Source: Erwinia sp050410775 (GTDB lineage Bacteria > Pseudomonadota > Gammaproteobacteria > Enterobacterales > Enterobacteriaceae). Taken from it: 64,000 bases of DNA. Shown in pieces: positions 16,481-25,964 of this stretch. The notes under the pieces are model-generated. The model was not told where the DNA came from and made no database searches. It saw only the letters and a program-made list of their open reading frames with translations. Position 1 is the stretch's first letter, and every line of letters starts with the position of its first letter. Location of the stretch: assembly GCF_050410775.1 (NCBI RefSeq), contig NZ_CP191229.1, one strand, 5' to 3'. A program made the translations under genes and the position numbers.

Positions 16481-18073
16481 GTGCTAGTTTCCAGCAACGT
16501 CACCATGCAGTTTGGCAGTAAGCCGCTGTTCGAAAACATCTCTGTCAAATTTGGCGGCGGCAACCGCTACGGCCTGATCGGCGCTAACGGTAGCGGCAAG
16601 TCCACCTTTATGAAAATCCTGGGCGGCGATCTTGTCCCGTCAGCCGGCAACGTCTCTCTCGATCCGAACGAACGTATCGGTAAGCTGCGTCAGGATCAGT
16701 TCGCCTTTGAGCAGTATACCGTGCTGGATACCGTCATCATGGGCCACGGCGAGCTGTGGGAAGTGAAGGAAGAGCGTGACCGCATCTACGCACTGCCTGA
16801 AATGAGCGAAGATGATGGCTATAAAGTGGCCGACCTCGAAGTCAAATATGGCGAAATGGATGGCTACACTGCCGAAGCGCGCGCCGGTGAGCTGCTGCTG
16901 GGCGTGGGTATTCCGCTTGAGCAGCACTACGGTCCGATGAGCGAAGTGGCGCCGGGCTGGAAGCTGCGTGTCCTGCTGGCGCAGGCACTCTTCTCCAATC
17001 CGGAAATCCTGCTGCTTGATGAGCCAACGAACAACCTGGACATCGATACTATCCGCTGGCTGGAACAGGTGCTGAACGAACGTAACAGCACCATGATCAT
17101 CATTTCGCACGACCGTCACTTCCTGAACATGGTCTGCACCCACATGGCCGATCTGGACTACGGCGAGCTGCGCGTTTATCCGGGCAACTACGATGAGTAT
17201 ATGACGGCGGCGACCCAGGCTCGCGACCGTCTGCTTTCCGATAACGCCAAGAAAAAGGCGCAGATTAACGAACTGCAGTCCTTCGTCAGCCGCTTCAGCG
17301 CCAACGCCTCAAAATCCCGCCAGGCGACCTCGCGGGCTAAGCAGATAGATAAAATCAAGTTGGAAGAGGTAAAAGCGTCAAGCCGCCAGAACCCGTTTAT
17401 CCGCTTCGATCAGGATAAAAAACTGTTCCGTAACGCGCTGGCGCTTGAGGCGGTAACCAAAGGTTTCGATCAAGGTCCGCTGTTTAAAAACCTCGATCTG
17501 CTGCTGGAAGTGGGCGAAAAGCTGGCTATTCTCGGCCCGAACGGTATCGGTAAAACTACGCTGCTGAAAACGCTGGTAGGCGAACTGCAGCCCGATAACG
17601 GCACGGTGAAGTGGTCTGAAAACGCGCGCATCGGCTATTACGCGCAGGATCATGCTCATGATTTCGCTAACGACCTGACGGTATTCGACTGGATGAGCCA
17701 GTGGAAGCAGGAAGGCGATGATGAGCAGGCGGTTCGCAGTATCCTTGGCCGCCTGTTGTTCAGCCAGGATGATATTAAAAAGCCCGCGAAAGTGCTTTCC
17801 GGTGGGGAAAAGGGACGGATGCTGTTCGGCAAGCTGATGATGGAAAAACCGAACGTGCTGATTATGGATGAGCCGACCAACCACCTCGATATGGAATCGA
17901 TCGAAGCGCTGAATATGGCGCTGGAGATGTACGAAGGTACGCTGATTTTCGTTTCGCATGACCGCGAGTTCGTCAGTTCACTTGCCACCCGCGTGATTGA
18001 GATGACGCCAGGCAAGCTTAAAGACTTTACCGGCAACTACGAAGACTACCTTCGCAGCAAAGGTATCGCCTGA
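16481..18073 (+). CDS. ybiT: ABC-F family ATPase YbiT
   Basis: Cytoplasmic translation-factor-type ATPase of 530 residues with two ABC domains and no membrane part. Walker A motifs are GANGSGKS (34-41) and GPNGIGKT. The second domain has LSGGEKGRM, while the first has the APGWKLR variant typical of YbiT. Both have DEPTNNLD / DEPTNHLD Walker B motifs, and a basic helical linker (about 245-310) joins them. ABC-F proteins act at the ribosomal E site. The start codon at 16481 is GTG, following AAAGGC. Its last codons are repeated downstream. Confidence 0.96.
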   Translation: MLVSSNVTMQFGSKPLFENISVKFGGGNRYGLIGANGSGKSTFMKILGGDLVPSAGNVSLDPNERIGKLRQDQFAFEQYTVLDTVIMGHGELWEVKEERDRIYALPEMSEDDGYKVADLEVKYGEMDGYTAEARAGELLLGVGIPLEQHYGPMSEVAPGWKLRVLLAQALFSNPEILLLDEPTNNLDIDTIRWLEQVLNERNSTMIIISHDRHFLNMVCTHMADLDYGELRVYPGNYDEYMTAATQARDRLLSDNAKKKAQINELQSFVSRFSANASKSRQATSRAKQIDKIKLEEVKASSRQNPFIRFDQDKKLFRNALALEAVTKGFDQGPLFKNLDLLLEVGEKLAILGPNGIGKTTLLKTLVGELQPDNGTVKWSENARIGYYAQDHAHDFANDLTVFDWMSQWKQEGDDEQAVRSILGRLLFSQDDIKKPAKVLSGGEKGRMLFGKLMMEKPNVLIMDEPTNHLDMESIEALNMALEMYEGTLIFVSHDREFVSSLATRVIEMTPGKLKDFTGNYEDYLRSKGIA

Positions 18074-18076
18074 CGG

Positions 18077-18102
18077 AAAGGGAGCGGAAACGCTCCCTTT
18101 TT
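18077..18102 (+). terminator. Terminator of ybiT
   Basis: Stem AAAGGGAGCG / CGCTCCCTTT with GAAA loop, ending in a run of five T residues, four bases after the stop. Confidence 0.9.
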
Positions 18103-18150
18103 GATACCTTCCGGTTACGAAGATTGCTTTCGCAGCAAAGGCATTATCTG

Positions 18151-18182
18151 ACAACAAAGGCGCCGGAAGGCGCCTTTGTTGT
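18151..18182. terminator. Second hairpin downstream of ybiT
   Basis: Perfect 14-bp stem ACAACAAAGGCGCC / GGCGCCTTTGTTGT with a GGAA loop. There is no clean T tract, so termination is less certain. It sits in the second copy of the tail repeat and may also serve moeB on the other strand. Confidence 0.6.
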
Positions 18183-18310
18183 ACCGGTGCAAAGATTACC
18201 TTCACAGCCAGAATATTGCCTTGCAGAAAACGCGGGTAACGCGCTTTCTATACCTACGCGCCAGAAGCAGGGCGTTCATGAAGGGGCTTCTGGCCTCAGT
18301 CTGCTGCTGT

Positions 18311-19069
18311 TCAGGCAGGCTGGCCGCAGACCTCACAGGCCGGATCTTTGCCCACTTTCACTTCGCGGAACTGGAGCGTCATCGCATCGTAAATCAGCAG
18401 TTTTCCCGCCACGCTGCTGCCGTAGTGCGTCAGCACACGAATCGCCTCCATCGCCTGTAGCGACCCAATGACCCCCACCAGCGGGGCCATCACGCCCGCC
18501 TCAACGCAGCTTAAGGTGGCGTCGCCAAAAAGCCGGCTGATGCAGCGATAGCAGGGCTGCGCCTCCTGCCAGCTAAAGACGCTAATCTGCCCCTCCATGC
18601 GGATAGCCGCCCCGGATACCAGCGGCGTTTTATGCGCAAAACAGAGACGGTTAAGCTGTTCCCGCGTGGCTACATTATCCGTACAGTCCAGCACCACATC
18701 ATGTCCGGCGACCAGCGCGCTCAGCGCCTCATCCTCAAGCTGGGCGTTGATTGCCTGGAGCGTGATATGCGGATTGATGGCGCTCAGCCGCTGACGGGCT
18801 GATTCCACTTTGGGCACGCCCAGCTGGGCATCGCTGTGCAGCGTCTGGCGTTGCAGATTGGAAAGGGAGACCTGATCAAAATCCAGCAGGGTCAGGTGGC
18901 CTGTTCCGGCGGACGCCAGATAGGGGCTGGCGGCGCAGCCCAGTCCGCCAAGACCCACAATCAGCGCCCTGGAGGCTTTCAGCTGTTCCTGACCTTCGAA
19001 GTCAAATCCCCGCAGCACAATCTGGCGATTGTAGCGCAGGATCTCTTCGTCGCTGAGTTCCGGCAGCAT
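18311..19069 (-). CDS. moeB: Molybdopterin-synthase adenylyltransferase MoeB
   Basis: E1-like enzyme of 252 residues that adenylates the C-terminal glycine of MoaD so it can be thiocarboxylated for molybdopterin synthesis. The nucleotide-binding loop VGLGGLGCAASPYLASAG is near residue 38-55, and the R-finger and aspartate region (LLDFDQVSLSNLQRQ) follows. The structural zinc is held by CYRC and CEVC pairs. No rhodanese domain is present, as in E. coli MoeB. The start is two bases from the moeA stop, so the pair is an operon. Confidence 0.96.
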   Translation of the reverse strand: MLPELSDEEILRYNRQIVLRGFDFEGQEQLKASRALIVGLGGLGCAASPYLASAGTGHLTLLDFDQVSLSNLQRQTLHSDAQLGVPKVESARQRLSAINPHITLQAINAQLEDEALSALVAGHDVVLDCTDNVATREQLNRLCFAHKTPLVSGAAIRMEGQISVFSWQEAQPCYRCISRLFGDATLSCVEAGVMAPLVGVIGSLQAMEAIRVLTHYGSSVAGKLLIYDAMTLQFREVKVGKDPACEVCGQPA

Positions 19070-19071
19070 AA

Positions 19072-20304
19072 CTACCCCTCCAGCAGCGCGTTAAAGGGCT
19101 CCACATCCACCCATTCGCCCGGCGCGACGCTACCGCGATCGCGCTCCAGGACGATAAAACAGTTGCCCTGGCTGAAGGAGCTGAATACGTGCGATCCCTG
19201 CGGGCCGGTACTGCGTACCTCAAGCTCGCCCTCTGCATTGCGCGTCAGGATGCCGCGCTGGAAATCGAGCCTTCCCGGCGATTTTTTAAGTTTTTCAGTC
19301 ACTTTTACCCGCTGACGGGGGGGAAGCGCCGGGCCAGGCTCTCCGGCGAGCTTCGCCAGCAGTGGCTGAACCAGCTGATAGAAGGTCAGCACGGCGGAGA
19401 CCGGATTGCCCGGCAGCCCGCAGAACCAGCTCTGCTTAAGACGACCAAAGGCAAAGGGTTTGCCGGGCTTGATCGCCAGCTTCCAGAACGTGACTTCGCC
19501 CAGCGACTCCAGCATCTGTTTAGTGTAATCCGCTTCGCCCACCGAAACCCCGCCGCTGCTGATCACCACATCGGCCTGGCTGTCTGCCTGTTCAAAAGCT
19601 ACACGCAGCGCTGCCGGATCGTCGCGGATAATACCCAGATCGATCGTTTCACAGCCCAGTTTGTCCAGCATAAGGCGCACCGCAAAGCGGTTAGTGTCAT
19701 AAATTTGCCCTTCTGCCAGCGGCTCTCCGACGGGCTGTAGCTCGTCACCGGTCGAGAAGATGGCAACCTTTAGCCTGCGCCGGACTTCAACGCTGCCGAC
19801 GCCCAGCGAGGCCAGCAGCGGCAGCTCCGCCGCACCCAGCCGTATACCCGCCTCAAGCACGCCAGCACCCTGCTGAATATCTTCACCGGCAAGACGGATA
19901 TTCTGCCCGGCGTTTACGGCGGCAGTAATGCGGATCCTGTCGTCCACCTGTTCCGTTTCTTCCTGCATAACGACCGCTTCCGTTCCTGCGGGCACCGGCG
20001 CACCGGTCATAATGCGGATACAGCTGCCAGGCGGCCAGTCGCCGCGATAGGGCGCACCGGCAAATGCCTTGCCTGCTACCGCCAGCGGACCAGTTTGCAG
20101 ATCCGCGAGGCGAACGGCGTAGCCATCCATAGCCGAATTGGCAAAAGGGGGAACGTTAAGAGGAGAGATAACGGATGAGGCCGTTATCCGGCCCGCCGCG
20201 GCGGTAATGGAAAGCGTTTCTGTTTCTGTCACAGGGGTAATGCGCACCAGCATCGCCGCCAGTGCGTCGTCGAGGGAAATAAGTCCCGCGGTGAAGGATT
20301 CCAT
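19072..20304 (-). CDS. moeA: Molybdopterin molybdotransferase MoeA
   Basis: Inserts molybdate into adenylated molybdopterin, the last step of basic molybdenum cofactor synthesis. At 410 residues it matches the four-domain MoeA layout: the N-terminal SLDDALAAML..PLNVPPFANSAMDGYAV region, the MPT-binding central domain with GDELQP and SSGGVSVGEADY, the PGKPFAFG substrate loop, and the C-terminal beta domain. It is first in moeA-moeB and diverges from iaaA. Confidence 0.96.
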   Translation of the reverse strand: MESFTAGLISLDDALAAMLVRITPVTETETLSITAAAGRITASSVISPLNVPPFANSAMDGYAVRLADLQTGPLAVAGKAFAGAPYRGDWPPGSCIRIMTGAPVPAGTEAVVMQEETEQVDDRIRITAAVNAGQNIRLAGEDIQQGAGVLEAGIRLGAAELPLLASLGVGSVEVRRRLKVAIFSTGDELQPVGEPLAEGQIYDTNRFAVRLMLDKLGCETIDLGIIRDDPAALRVAFEQADSQADVVISSGGVSVGEADYTKQMLESLGEVTFWKLAIKPGKPFAFGRLKQSWFCGLPGNPVSAVLTFYQLVQPLLAKLAGEPGPALPPRQRVKVTEKLKKSPGRLDFQRGILTRNAEGELEVRSTGPQGSHVFSSFSQGNCFIVLERDRGSVAPGEWVDVEPFNALLEG

Positions 20305-20448
20305 AAAGTCTCCGGCGTGCCCGGATGAAGGGGCAGGCGTTAAAATCAGATAGCGCTATTATGGCGCGAATCAGGTTTTGGGTCACGAAAACCCCACGCG
20401 ACTGTCCGCTCAGATTTTTTCCCGGCTGTCAGCCCGGCAACATTATGC

Positions 20449-20477
20449 TTTACATCACTTTACAGCCTGCCTATAGT
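20449..20477 (+). promoter_or_regulatory. Sigma70 promoter of iaaA-gsiABCD
   Basis: TTTACA and TATAGT separated by 17 bases, giving a transcript start near 20484 and a leader of about 70 bases before the iaaA ATG. Confidence 0.6.
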
Positions 20478-20555
20478 CGAAAACGTGTCTGAGCTGATTG
20501 AATTCATTCTAACTCAGTGTTTTTCATGCTGATTTGCCACTCGGGATATAGGGTT

Positions 20556-21530
20556 ATGGTCAGAGCAGTCATCGCGATACATGGCGGCGCAGGGGCGATC
20601 TCCCGCGCAAATATGCAGCCGGAAAAAGAGCAGCACTATATTCAGGCGCTTTCGGAGATCGTCATCCGGGGGCAGGCCATTCTCGCCGGCGGCGGAACCG
20701 CGCTGGCTGCCGTTACTGAAGCGGTGCGTCTGCTTGAGGAATGCCCGCTATTTAATGCGGGAAAGGGCGCCGTATTCACCCACCAGGAGACGCATGAGCT
20801 GGATGCCTGCGTGATGGATGGCCGCACGCTGGAGGCGGGAGCCGTCGCGGGGGTCAGCCGCATCCGCAATCCGGTGCTGGCCGCGCTGGCAGTGCTGGAA
20901 AAAAGCCCGCACGTCCTCTTTGTGGGTGAAGGCGCGGAAGCCTTTGCCGCCGCTCATCACCTTGAGCAGGTCTCACCCGATTTCTTCTCGACGGAGGAAC
21001 GCCGGGAGCAGCTTCAGCGGGCGCTCAGAACAAACCAGACGGTGCTCGATCATGATGGTGAAGCAAACGCTTCCGGCGATCCGCTCGATCCCGATCGTAA
21101 ATTTGGCACCGTGGGCGCCGTGGCGCTCGATCTCGCGGGGAACCTTGCGGCGGCAACCTCGACCGGGGGAATGACGAATAAACAGGTTGGACGGGTGGGA
21201 GACTCGCCGGTTATCGGAGCGGGCTGTTATGCCAACAACGCGAATGTCGCCGTCTCCTGTACCGGCACCGGTGAAGTCTTTATGCGAACGCTGGCGGCCT
21301 ACGATATCGCCGCGCTGATGGAGTATCGCGGCCTGTCGTTAAAAGAGGCCAGCGAACGCGTGATTATGGAAAAAATTCCGGTGCTGGGCGGCAGCGGCGG
21401 TGCGATTGCCGTTGACCGCGACGGCAATGTGGCGCTGCCGTTCAACAGCGAAGGCATGTATCGGGGCTATGGCTACGTAGGCGATGAGCCGAACGTGGGG
21501 ATCTATCGCGAGGATCGGGCGGACGGATGA
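20556..21530 (+). CDS. iaaA: Isoaspartyl peptidase / L-asparaginase precursor
   Basis: N-terminal nucleophile hydrolase of 324 residues that cleaves isoaspartyl dipeptides and asparagine. It self-cleaves before Thr185 (KFGTVGAVALD), which becomes the catalytic nucleophile, followed by the TSTGGMTNK substrate site. The start at 20556 gives MVRAVIAIHGGAGAI, the usual N-terminus, with GGG upstream; the frame is open from a GTG at 20517. It overlaps gsiA by four bases, coupling peptide cleavage to glutathione import. Confidence 0.95.
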   Translation: MVRAVIAIHGGAGAISRANMQPEKEQHYIQALSEIVIRGQAILAGGGTALAAVTEAVRLLEECPLFNAGKGAVFTHQETHELDACVMDGRTLEAGAVAGVSRIRNPVLAALAVLEKSPHVLFVGEGAEAFAAAHHLEQVSPDFFSTEERREQLQRALRTNQTVLDHDGEANASGDPLDPDRKFGTVGAVALDLAGNLAAATSTGGMTNKQVGRVGDSPVIGAGCYANNANVAVSCTGTGEVFMRTLAAYDIAALMEYRGLSLKEASERVIMEKIPVLGGSGGAIAVDRDGNVALPFNSEGMYRGYGYVGDEPNVGIYREDRADG

Positions 21531-23386
21531 CGATAAAAGAATCGGAACTGCCTGAAGGGCAGGTCTTAGCGGTCAGAAACCTGAGCGTCAGCTTCCGTCA
21601 GGAAGGGGGAATCGTTCAGGCCGTCAACAATCTGTCGCTGGATGTACAGCGTGGCGAAACGGTCGCCATCGTGGGGGAATCCGGCTCCGGTAAGTCGGTC
21701 ACCTCGCTGGCGCTGATGCGGCTGGTTGAGCAGGGCGGCGGCAGCATCGACAGCGGTGAAATGTGGCTGAGGCGGCGAAATAACCAGCTTGTCGATCTTG
21801 CCAGCGCCGCGCCGTCCCAGCTAAGGCGCATTCGTGGCGCCGATATGGCGATGATTTTTCAGGAGCCGATGACCTCGCTGAATCCGGTATTCCCGGTCGG
21901 TGAACAGATTGCCGAATCGATCCGCCTGCATCAGGGCAAAAGCCACCGTGACGCGCTGAAAGAAGCGGAGCGTATGCTGGATCTGGTGCGCATTCCTGAA
22001 GCGAAAAACGTGCTGTCGCGCTTTCCTCATCAGCTCTCCGGCGGGATGCGCCAGCGGGTGATGATTGCGATGGCGCTCTCCTGTCGTCCGGCGCTGCTGA
22101 TTGCCGATGAGCCGACGACGGCGCTCGACGTAACCATCCAGGCGCAGATCCTCCAGCTGATACGGGTCCTGCAAAAAGAGATGCAGATGGGGGTGATTTT
22201 TATCACCCACGATATGGGCGTGGTGGCGGAAATGGCCGATCGCGTCCAGGTGATGTACCGCGGCGACGTGGTGGAAACCGGCACGGTTGAAAAAATTTTT
22301 CAGGCACCGCAGCAGGCTTATACCCGTGCGCTGCTTGCCGCCGTGCCAAAACTGGGGGCGATGACCGGCAAGCCCTTCCCGGCGCATTTCCCGCTGCCGG
22401 GGCAGCAGGAGACGGATCAAGCGGCGCAGCCACAGAATACCGTGGCGGCAGATGCCGCGCCGGTTCTTCAGGTCCGCGATCTGGTGACCCGCTTCGATAT
22501 CCGCAGCGGCATTTTTAACAGGGTAACCCGGCGGGTTCACGCCGTAGAGAAAGTCAGCTTCGATCTGCGGCCGGGCGAAACGCTGGCGCTGGTGGGGGAG
22601 TCCGGCTGCGGTAAATCGACTACCGGTCGTTCGCTGCTCCGGCTGGTCGAGAGTCAGGGAGGCACTATCACCTTCAACGGTCAGCGGATAGATAATCTTT
22701 CGGGTGCCGCGCTCTCTCATCTGCGTCGCGACATCCAGTTTATTTTTCAGGATCCCTACGCCTCGCTCGATCCCCGGCTGACGGTGGGCTTTTCCATTAT
22801 GGAACCGCTGCTGGTGCACGGCATTGCTAAAGGGCAAGAGGCGCAGGCGCGCGTTGACTGGCTGCTGGAGCGGGTAGGGCTGCTGCCCGAACATGCCCGC
22901 CGCTATCCGCATGAGTTCTCCGGCGGTCAGCGTCAGCGCATCTGTATTGCCCGCGCCCTCGCGCTGAATCCGAAAGTGGTCATTGCTGACGAATCGGTCT
23001 CCGCGCTGGATGTCTCAATCCAGGCGCAAATCATCAATCTGATGCTGGATTTACAACGCGAGTTTGGCATCGCCTTTCTGTTTATTTCGCATGATATGGC
23101 GGTGGTGGAGCGGATCAGCCACCGGGTGGCGGTGATGTATCTTGGACAGATCGTTGAAATTGGCCCGCGGCAGGCGGTGTTCGAAAATCCTCAGCACGCC
23201 TATACGCGCAAGCTGATGGCAGCCGTCCCGGTCGCCGATCCCCGCCATCGCCGGCGGGAAAGGGCGCTTCTGGTCGATGAAATACCCAGCCCGATCCGGG
23301 CGCTGGGGGAAGAACCCGAGGTGGCTCAGCTGGTAGAAGTGGGCGCCGGACACTATGTTGCCCGCCATGCTATCGGCGGCGTCTGA
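21527..23386 (+). CDS. gsiA: Glutathione ABC importer ATPase (two ABC domains)
   Basis: A 619-residue fusion of two oligopeptide-type ATPase domains that powers glutathione import. The first domain has Walker A GESGSGKS (50-57), LSGGMRQRV and LIADEPTTALD. The second has GESGCGKST, FSGGQRQRI and VIADESVSALD, each followed by an Opp-type C-terminal extension (QAYTRALLAAVP and HAYTRKLMAAVP). It works with GsiB, GsiC and GsiD downstream. Confidence 0.95.
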   Translation: MTIKESELPEGQVLAVRNLSVSFRQEGGIVQAVNNLSLDVQRGETVAIVGESGSGKSVTSLALMRLVEQGGGSIDSGEMWLRRRNNQLVDLASAAPSQLRRIRGADMAMIFQEPMTSLNPVFPVGEQIAESIRLHQGKSHRDALKEAERMLDLVRIPEAKNVLSRFPHQLSGGMRQRVMIAMALSCRPALLIADEPTTALDVTIQAQILQLIRVLQKEMQMGVIFITHDMGVVAEMADRVQVMYRGDVVETGTVEKIFQAPQQAYTRALLAAVPKLGAMTGKPFPAHFPLPGQQETDQAAQPQNTVAADAAPVLQVRDLVTRFDIRSGIFNRVTRRVHAVEKVSFDLRPGETLALVGESGCGKSTTGRSLLRLVESQGGTITFNGQRIDNLSGAALSHLRRDIQFIFQDPYASLDPRLTVGFSIMEPLLVHGIAKGQEAQARVDWLLERVGLLPEHARRYPHEFSGGQRQRICIARALALNPKVVIADESVSALDVSIQAQIINLMLDLQREFGIAFLFISHDMAVVERISHRVAVMYLGQIVEIGPRQAVFENPQHAYTRKLMAAVPVADPRHRRRERALLVDEIPSPIRALGEEPEVAQLVEVGAGHYVARHAIGGV

Positions 23387-23431
23387 ACCGTTACATAACA
23401 TTAAACAGGGTTTACAGGAGAGGAAGGCATA

Positions 23432-24970
23432 ATGAGAATGCATGGCAAACGTAAGTTACTGTTGACCGCCGGGCTGCTGGGCAGCTTCGCCGCCGTTCCT
23501 GCCTGGGCAGCAAAAGATGCGGTGATTGCTGTCGGGTCCAATTTCACCACGCTCGATCCCTATGACGCCAACGATACGCTGTCGCAGGCGGTAGCGAAAT
23601 CGTTCTATCAGGGGCTGTTCGGCTTTGATAAGGAGATGAAGCTTACCAACGTGCTGGCGGAAAGCTATCAGGCAAGTCCGGATGGGCTGACCTATACCAT
23701 CAAGCTGCGTAGCGGCATCGCCTTCCAGGACGGCACCGATTTCAATGCGGAGGCGGTCAAGGTCAATCTCGATCGCGCCAGCAATCCGGACAATCATCTC
23801 AAACGGTATAATTTGTTTAAGTCGATTGCCACTACGGAAGTCCTCGATCCCACCACGGTAAAAATCACCCTGAAGCAGCCGTTTTCAGCCTTTATTAACA
23901 CGCTGGCCAGCCCGGCCGCGGCGATGATTTCGCCCACCGCGCTGAAAAAGTATGGTAAAGAGATCGGCTTTCATCCGGTCGGCACTGGGCCCTATGAGCT
24001 GGACACCTGGAACCAGACGGACTTTGTGAAGGTGAAGAAATTTGCCGGCTACTGGAAAAAGGGCTATCCCAAACTCGATACCATTACCTGGCGCCCGGTG
24101 GTGGACAATAATACCCGTGCCGCCATGCTGCAAACGGGCGAGGCTAATTTTGCTTTCCCAGTCCCTTATGAGCAGGCCCGGCTGCTGGAGAAAAATCCAA
24201 AGCTGGATCTGGTGACGTCGCCCTCCATTATGCAGCGCTATATCAGCCTCAACGTTACGCAGAAGCCTTTTGATAACGTGAAGGTCCGTGAGGCCCTCAG
24301 CTACGCGATTAACCGGCAGGCGCTGGTAAAAGTGGCCTTCGCTGGTTATGCCACCCCGGCTACCGGCATCGTGCCGCCGGCCATTCAGTACTCGCAAAGT
24401 TACCCGCTCCCGGAATATAACCCGGCCAAGGCGCGTGAGCTGCTGAAGGAGGCCGGTTATCCAGATGGCTTTGCCACCACGCTCTGGTCGTCCCATAACC
24501 ACAGCACCGCGCAGAAGGTGTTGCAGTTCACCCAGCAGCAACTCGCTCAGGTGGGCATTAAGGTGAAGGTCACCGCGATGGATGCGGGCCAGCGGGCGGC
24601 GGAAGTGGAGGAAAAAGGCCAGAAAGAGAGCGGCGTGCGCATGTTCTATACCGGCTGGTCAGCCTCCACGGGTGAAGCTAACTGGGCGCTGACGCCGCTG
24701 TTTGCCACGCAGTCCTGGCCGCCGACGATTTTTAACACCGCTTTCTACAGCAACCCGCAGGTGGATAAAGATCTGGCCGACGCGCTGAACACAACCGACG
24801 GCGATAAGAAAGCCGCCCTGTATAAAGATGCCCAGGATCGCATCTGGCAGGATCGCCCCTGGGTGCCGCTGGTGGTGGAAAAACTGGTCTCGGCGAATAC
24901 CAAAAACCTGACGGGCTTCTACGTCATGCCGGACACCTCGTTCAGCTTTGATGAAGCTGACCTGAAGTAA
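23432..24970 (+). CDS. gsiB: Glutathione-binding periplasmic protein
   Basis: SBP family 5 (DppA/OppA type) periplasmic protein, 512 residues. The signal peptide ends near residue 26 (PAWA before AKDAVIAVG). The family motif GLTYTIKLRSGIAFQDGT is present, as is WRPVVDNNTRAAML. It delivers glutathione to GsiCD. AGGAGAGGAAGG precedes the ATG at 23432. After its stop a GC hairpin (GCGCCTC / GAGGCGC, 24988-25010) may lower downstream expression, as is common after binding-protein genes. Confidence 0.95.
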   Translation: MRMHGKRKLLLTAGLLGSFAAVPAWAAKDAVIAVGSNFTTLDPYDANDTLSQAVAKSFYQGLFGFDKEMKLTNVLAESYQASPDGLTYTIKLRSGIAFQDGTDFNAEAVKVNLDRASNPDNHLKRYNLFKSIATTEVLDPTTVKITLKQPFSAFINTLASPAAAMISPTALKKYGKEIGFHPVGTGPYELDTWNQTDFVKVKKFAGYWKKGYPKLDTITWRPVVDNNTRAAMLQTGEANFAFPVPYEQARLLEKNPKLDLVTSPSIMQRYISLNVTQKPFDNVKVREALSYAINRQALVKVAFAGYATPATGIVPPAIQYSQSYPLPEYNPAKARELLKEAGYPDGFATTLWSSHNHSTAQKVLQFTQQQLAQVGIKVKVTAMDAGQRAAEVEEKGQKESGVRMFYTGWSASTGEANWALTPLFATQSWPPTIFNTAFYSNPQVDKDLADALNTTDGDKKAALYKDAQDRIWQDRPWVPLVVEKLVSANTKNLTGFYVMPDTSFSFDEADLK

Positions 24971-24987
24971 CGCCGCACCAGGGTTCG

Positions 24988-25010
24988 CGCCTCTCGCTTC
25001 GGGAGGCGCG
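24988..25010 (+). promoter_or_regulatory. Intra-operon hairpin between gsiB and gsiC
   Basis: Stem GCGCCTC / GAGGCGC around a 9-base loop, with no T tract. It is likely to stabilise upstream mRNA and favour GsiB over the membrane components. Confidence 0.5.
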
Positions 25011-25034
25011 GCTGTGTGAAGCGCAGGAAAACGC

Positions 25035-25955
25035 ATGCTTAATTACTTTATCCGACGTTTACTGGGGCTGATCCCCACGCTGCTGATTGTCGCGGTGCTG
25101 GTGTTTCTGTTTGTGCATATGCTGCCGGGCGATCCGGCGCGTCTGATTGCCGGACCGGAAGCGGATGCCACTGTGGTGGCGCTGGTGCGTGAACAGCTTG
25201 GCCTCGACCAGCCGATGATTCAGCAGTTCTGGCACTATATGATCAACGCGCTTCAGGGCGATTTCGGCTATTCGATGGTCTCCCGACGTCCGGTTTCCGA
25301 AGAGATCGCCGCCCGGTTTTTACCCACGCTCTGGCTGACGCTGAGCAGCATGGTCTGGTCGGTGATCTTTGGGATGGCCATCGGTATTGTCTCCGCCGTC
25401 TGGCGCAATCGCTGGCCCGATCGCCTGGGCATGACGCTTGCAGTATCGGGTATCTCATTTCCCTCATTCGCGCTTGGGATGCTGCTGATGCAGGTCTTCT
25501 CCGTTGAGCTGGGCTGGCTGCCGACGGTGGGTGCAGACAGCTGGCAGCACTATATTCTGCCGTCCATCACGCTTGGCGCGGCGGTTGCAGCAATTATGGC
25601 GCGCTTTACCCGCGCGTCGTTTGTGGAGGTGATGCAGGAAGATTATATGCGGACCGCCAGAGCCAAAGGCGTGCGTGAATCGCTGGTCGTGGTAAAGCAC
25701 GGGCTGCGCAACGCGATGATCCCGGTAGTGACCATGATGGGGCTGCAATTCGGCTTTCTGCTGGGCGGCTCTATTGTGGTGGAGGTGGTGTTCAACTGGC
25801 CGGGGCTGGGGCGTCTGCTGGTGGATTCGGTAGCGATGCGTGACTATCCGGTCGTGCAGGCGGAAGTGCTGCTTTTTTCGCTGGAGTTCGTCCTCATCAA
25901 TCTGATTGTCGATCTGCTGTATGCCGCCATCAACCCGGCGATACGCTACAAATAA
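25035..25955 (+). CDS. gsiC: Glutathione ABC importer permease GsiC
   Basis: DppB-type inner-membrane permease of 306 residues with about six helices. Family features are MLNYFIRRLLGLIPTLLIV at the N-terminus, the large first periplasmic loop with the PGDPAR motif, and the cytoplasmic EAA-like loop (YMRTARAKGVRESLVVVKHG) that contacts GsiA. It pairs with GsiD. Confidence 0.95.
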   Translation: MLNYFIRRLLGLIPTLLIVAVLVFLFVHMLPGDPARLIAGPEADATVVALVREQLGLDQPMIQQFWHYMINALQGDFGYSMVSRRPVSEEIAARFLPTLWLTLSSMVWSVIFGMAIGIVSAVWRNRWPDRLGMTLAVSGISFPSFALGMLLMQVFSVELGWLPTVGADSWQHYILPSITLGAAVAAIMARFTRASFVEVMQEDYMRTARAKGVRESLVVVKHGLRNAMIPVVTMMGLQFGFLLGGSIVVEVVFNWPGLGRLLVDSVAMRDYPVVQAEVLLFSLEFVLINLIVDLLYAAINPAIRYK

Positions 25956-25964
25956 GGACCCGCG

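Larger units (their letters stand above)
18038..18225 (+). repeat. Three degenerate copies of the ybiT 3' end with hairpins
   Basis: The last codons of ybiT (TACGAAGAC..., reading YEDYLRSKGIA-stop) recur at 18116-18152, where they would read YEDCFRSKGII-stop, about 80 percent identical. They recur again, more diverged, from 18188 (KDYLHSQNIA). Offsets are 78 and 72 bases. Copies 1 and 2 are each followed by a strong hairpin, 18077-18100 and 18151-18182, with different stem sequences. This looks like old tandem duplication of a gene tail plus terminator. Confidence 0.75.

Noticed and set aside
21821..22912. 363-codon minus-strand frame inside gsiA
   Set aside because: His/Arg-rich low-quality translation typical of the antisense frame of a GC-rich gene; gsiA has full ABC motifs.
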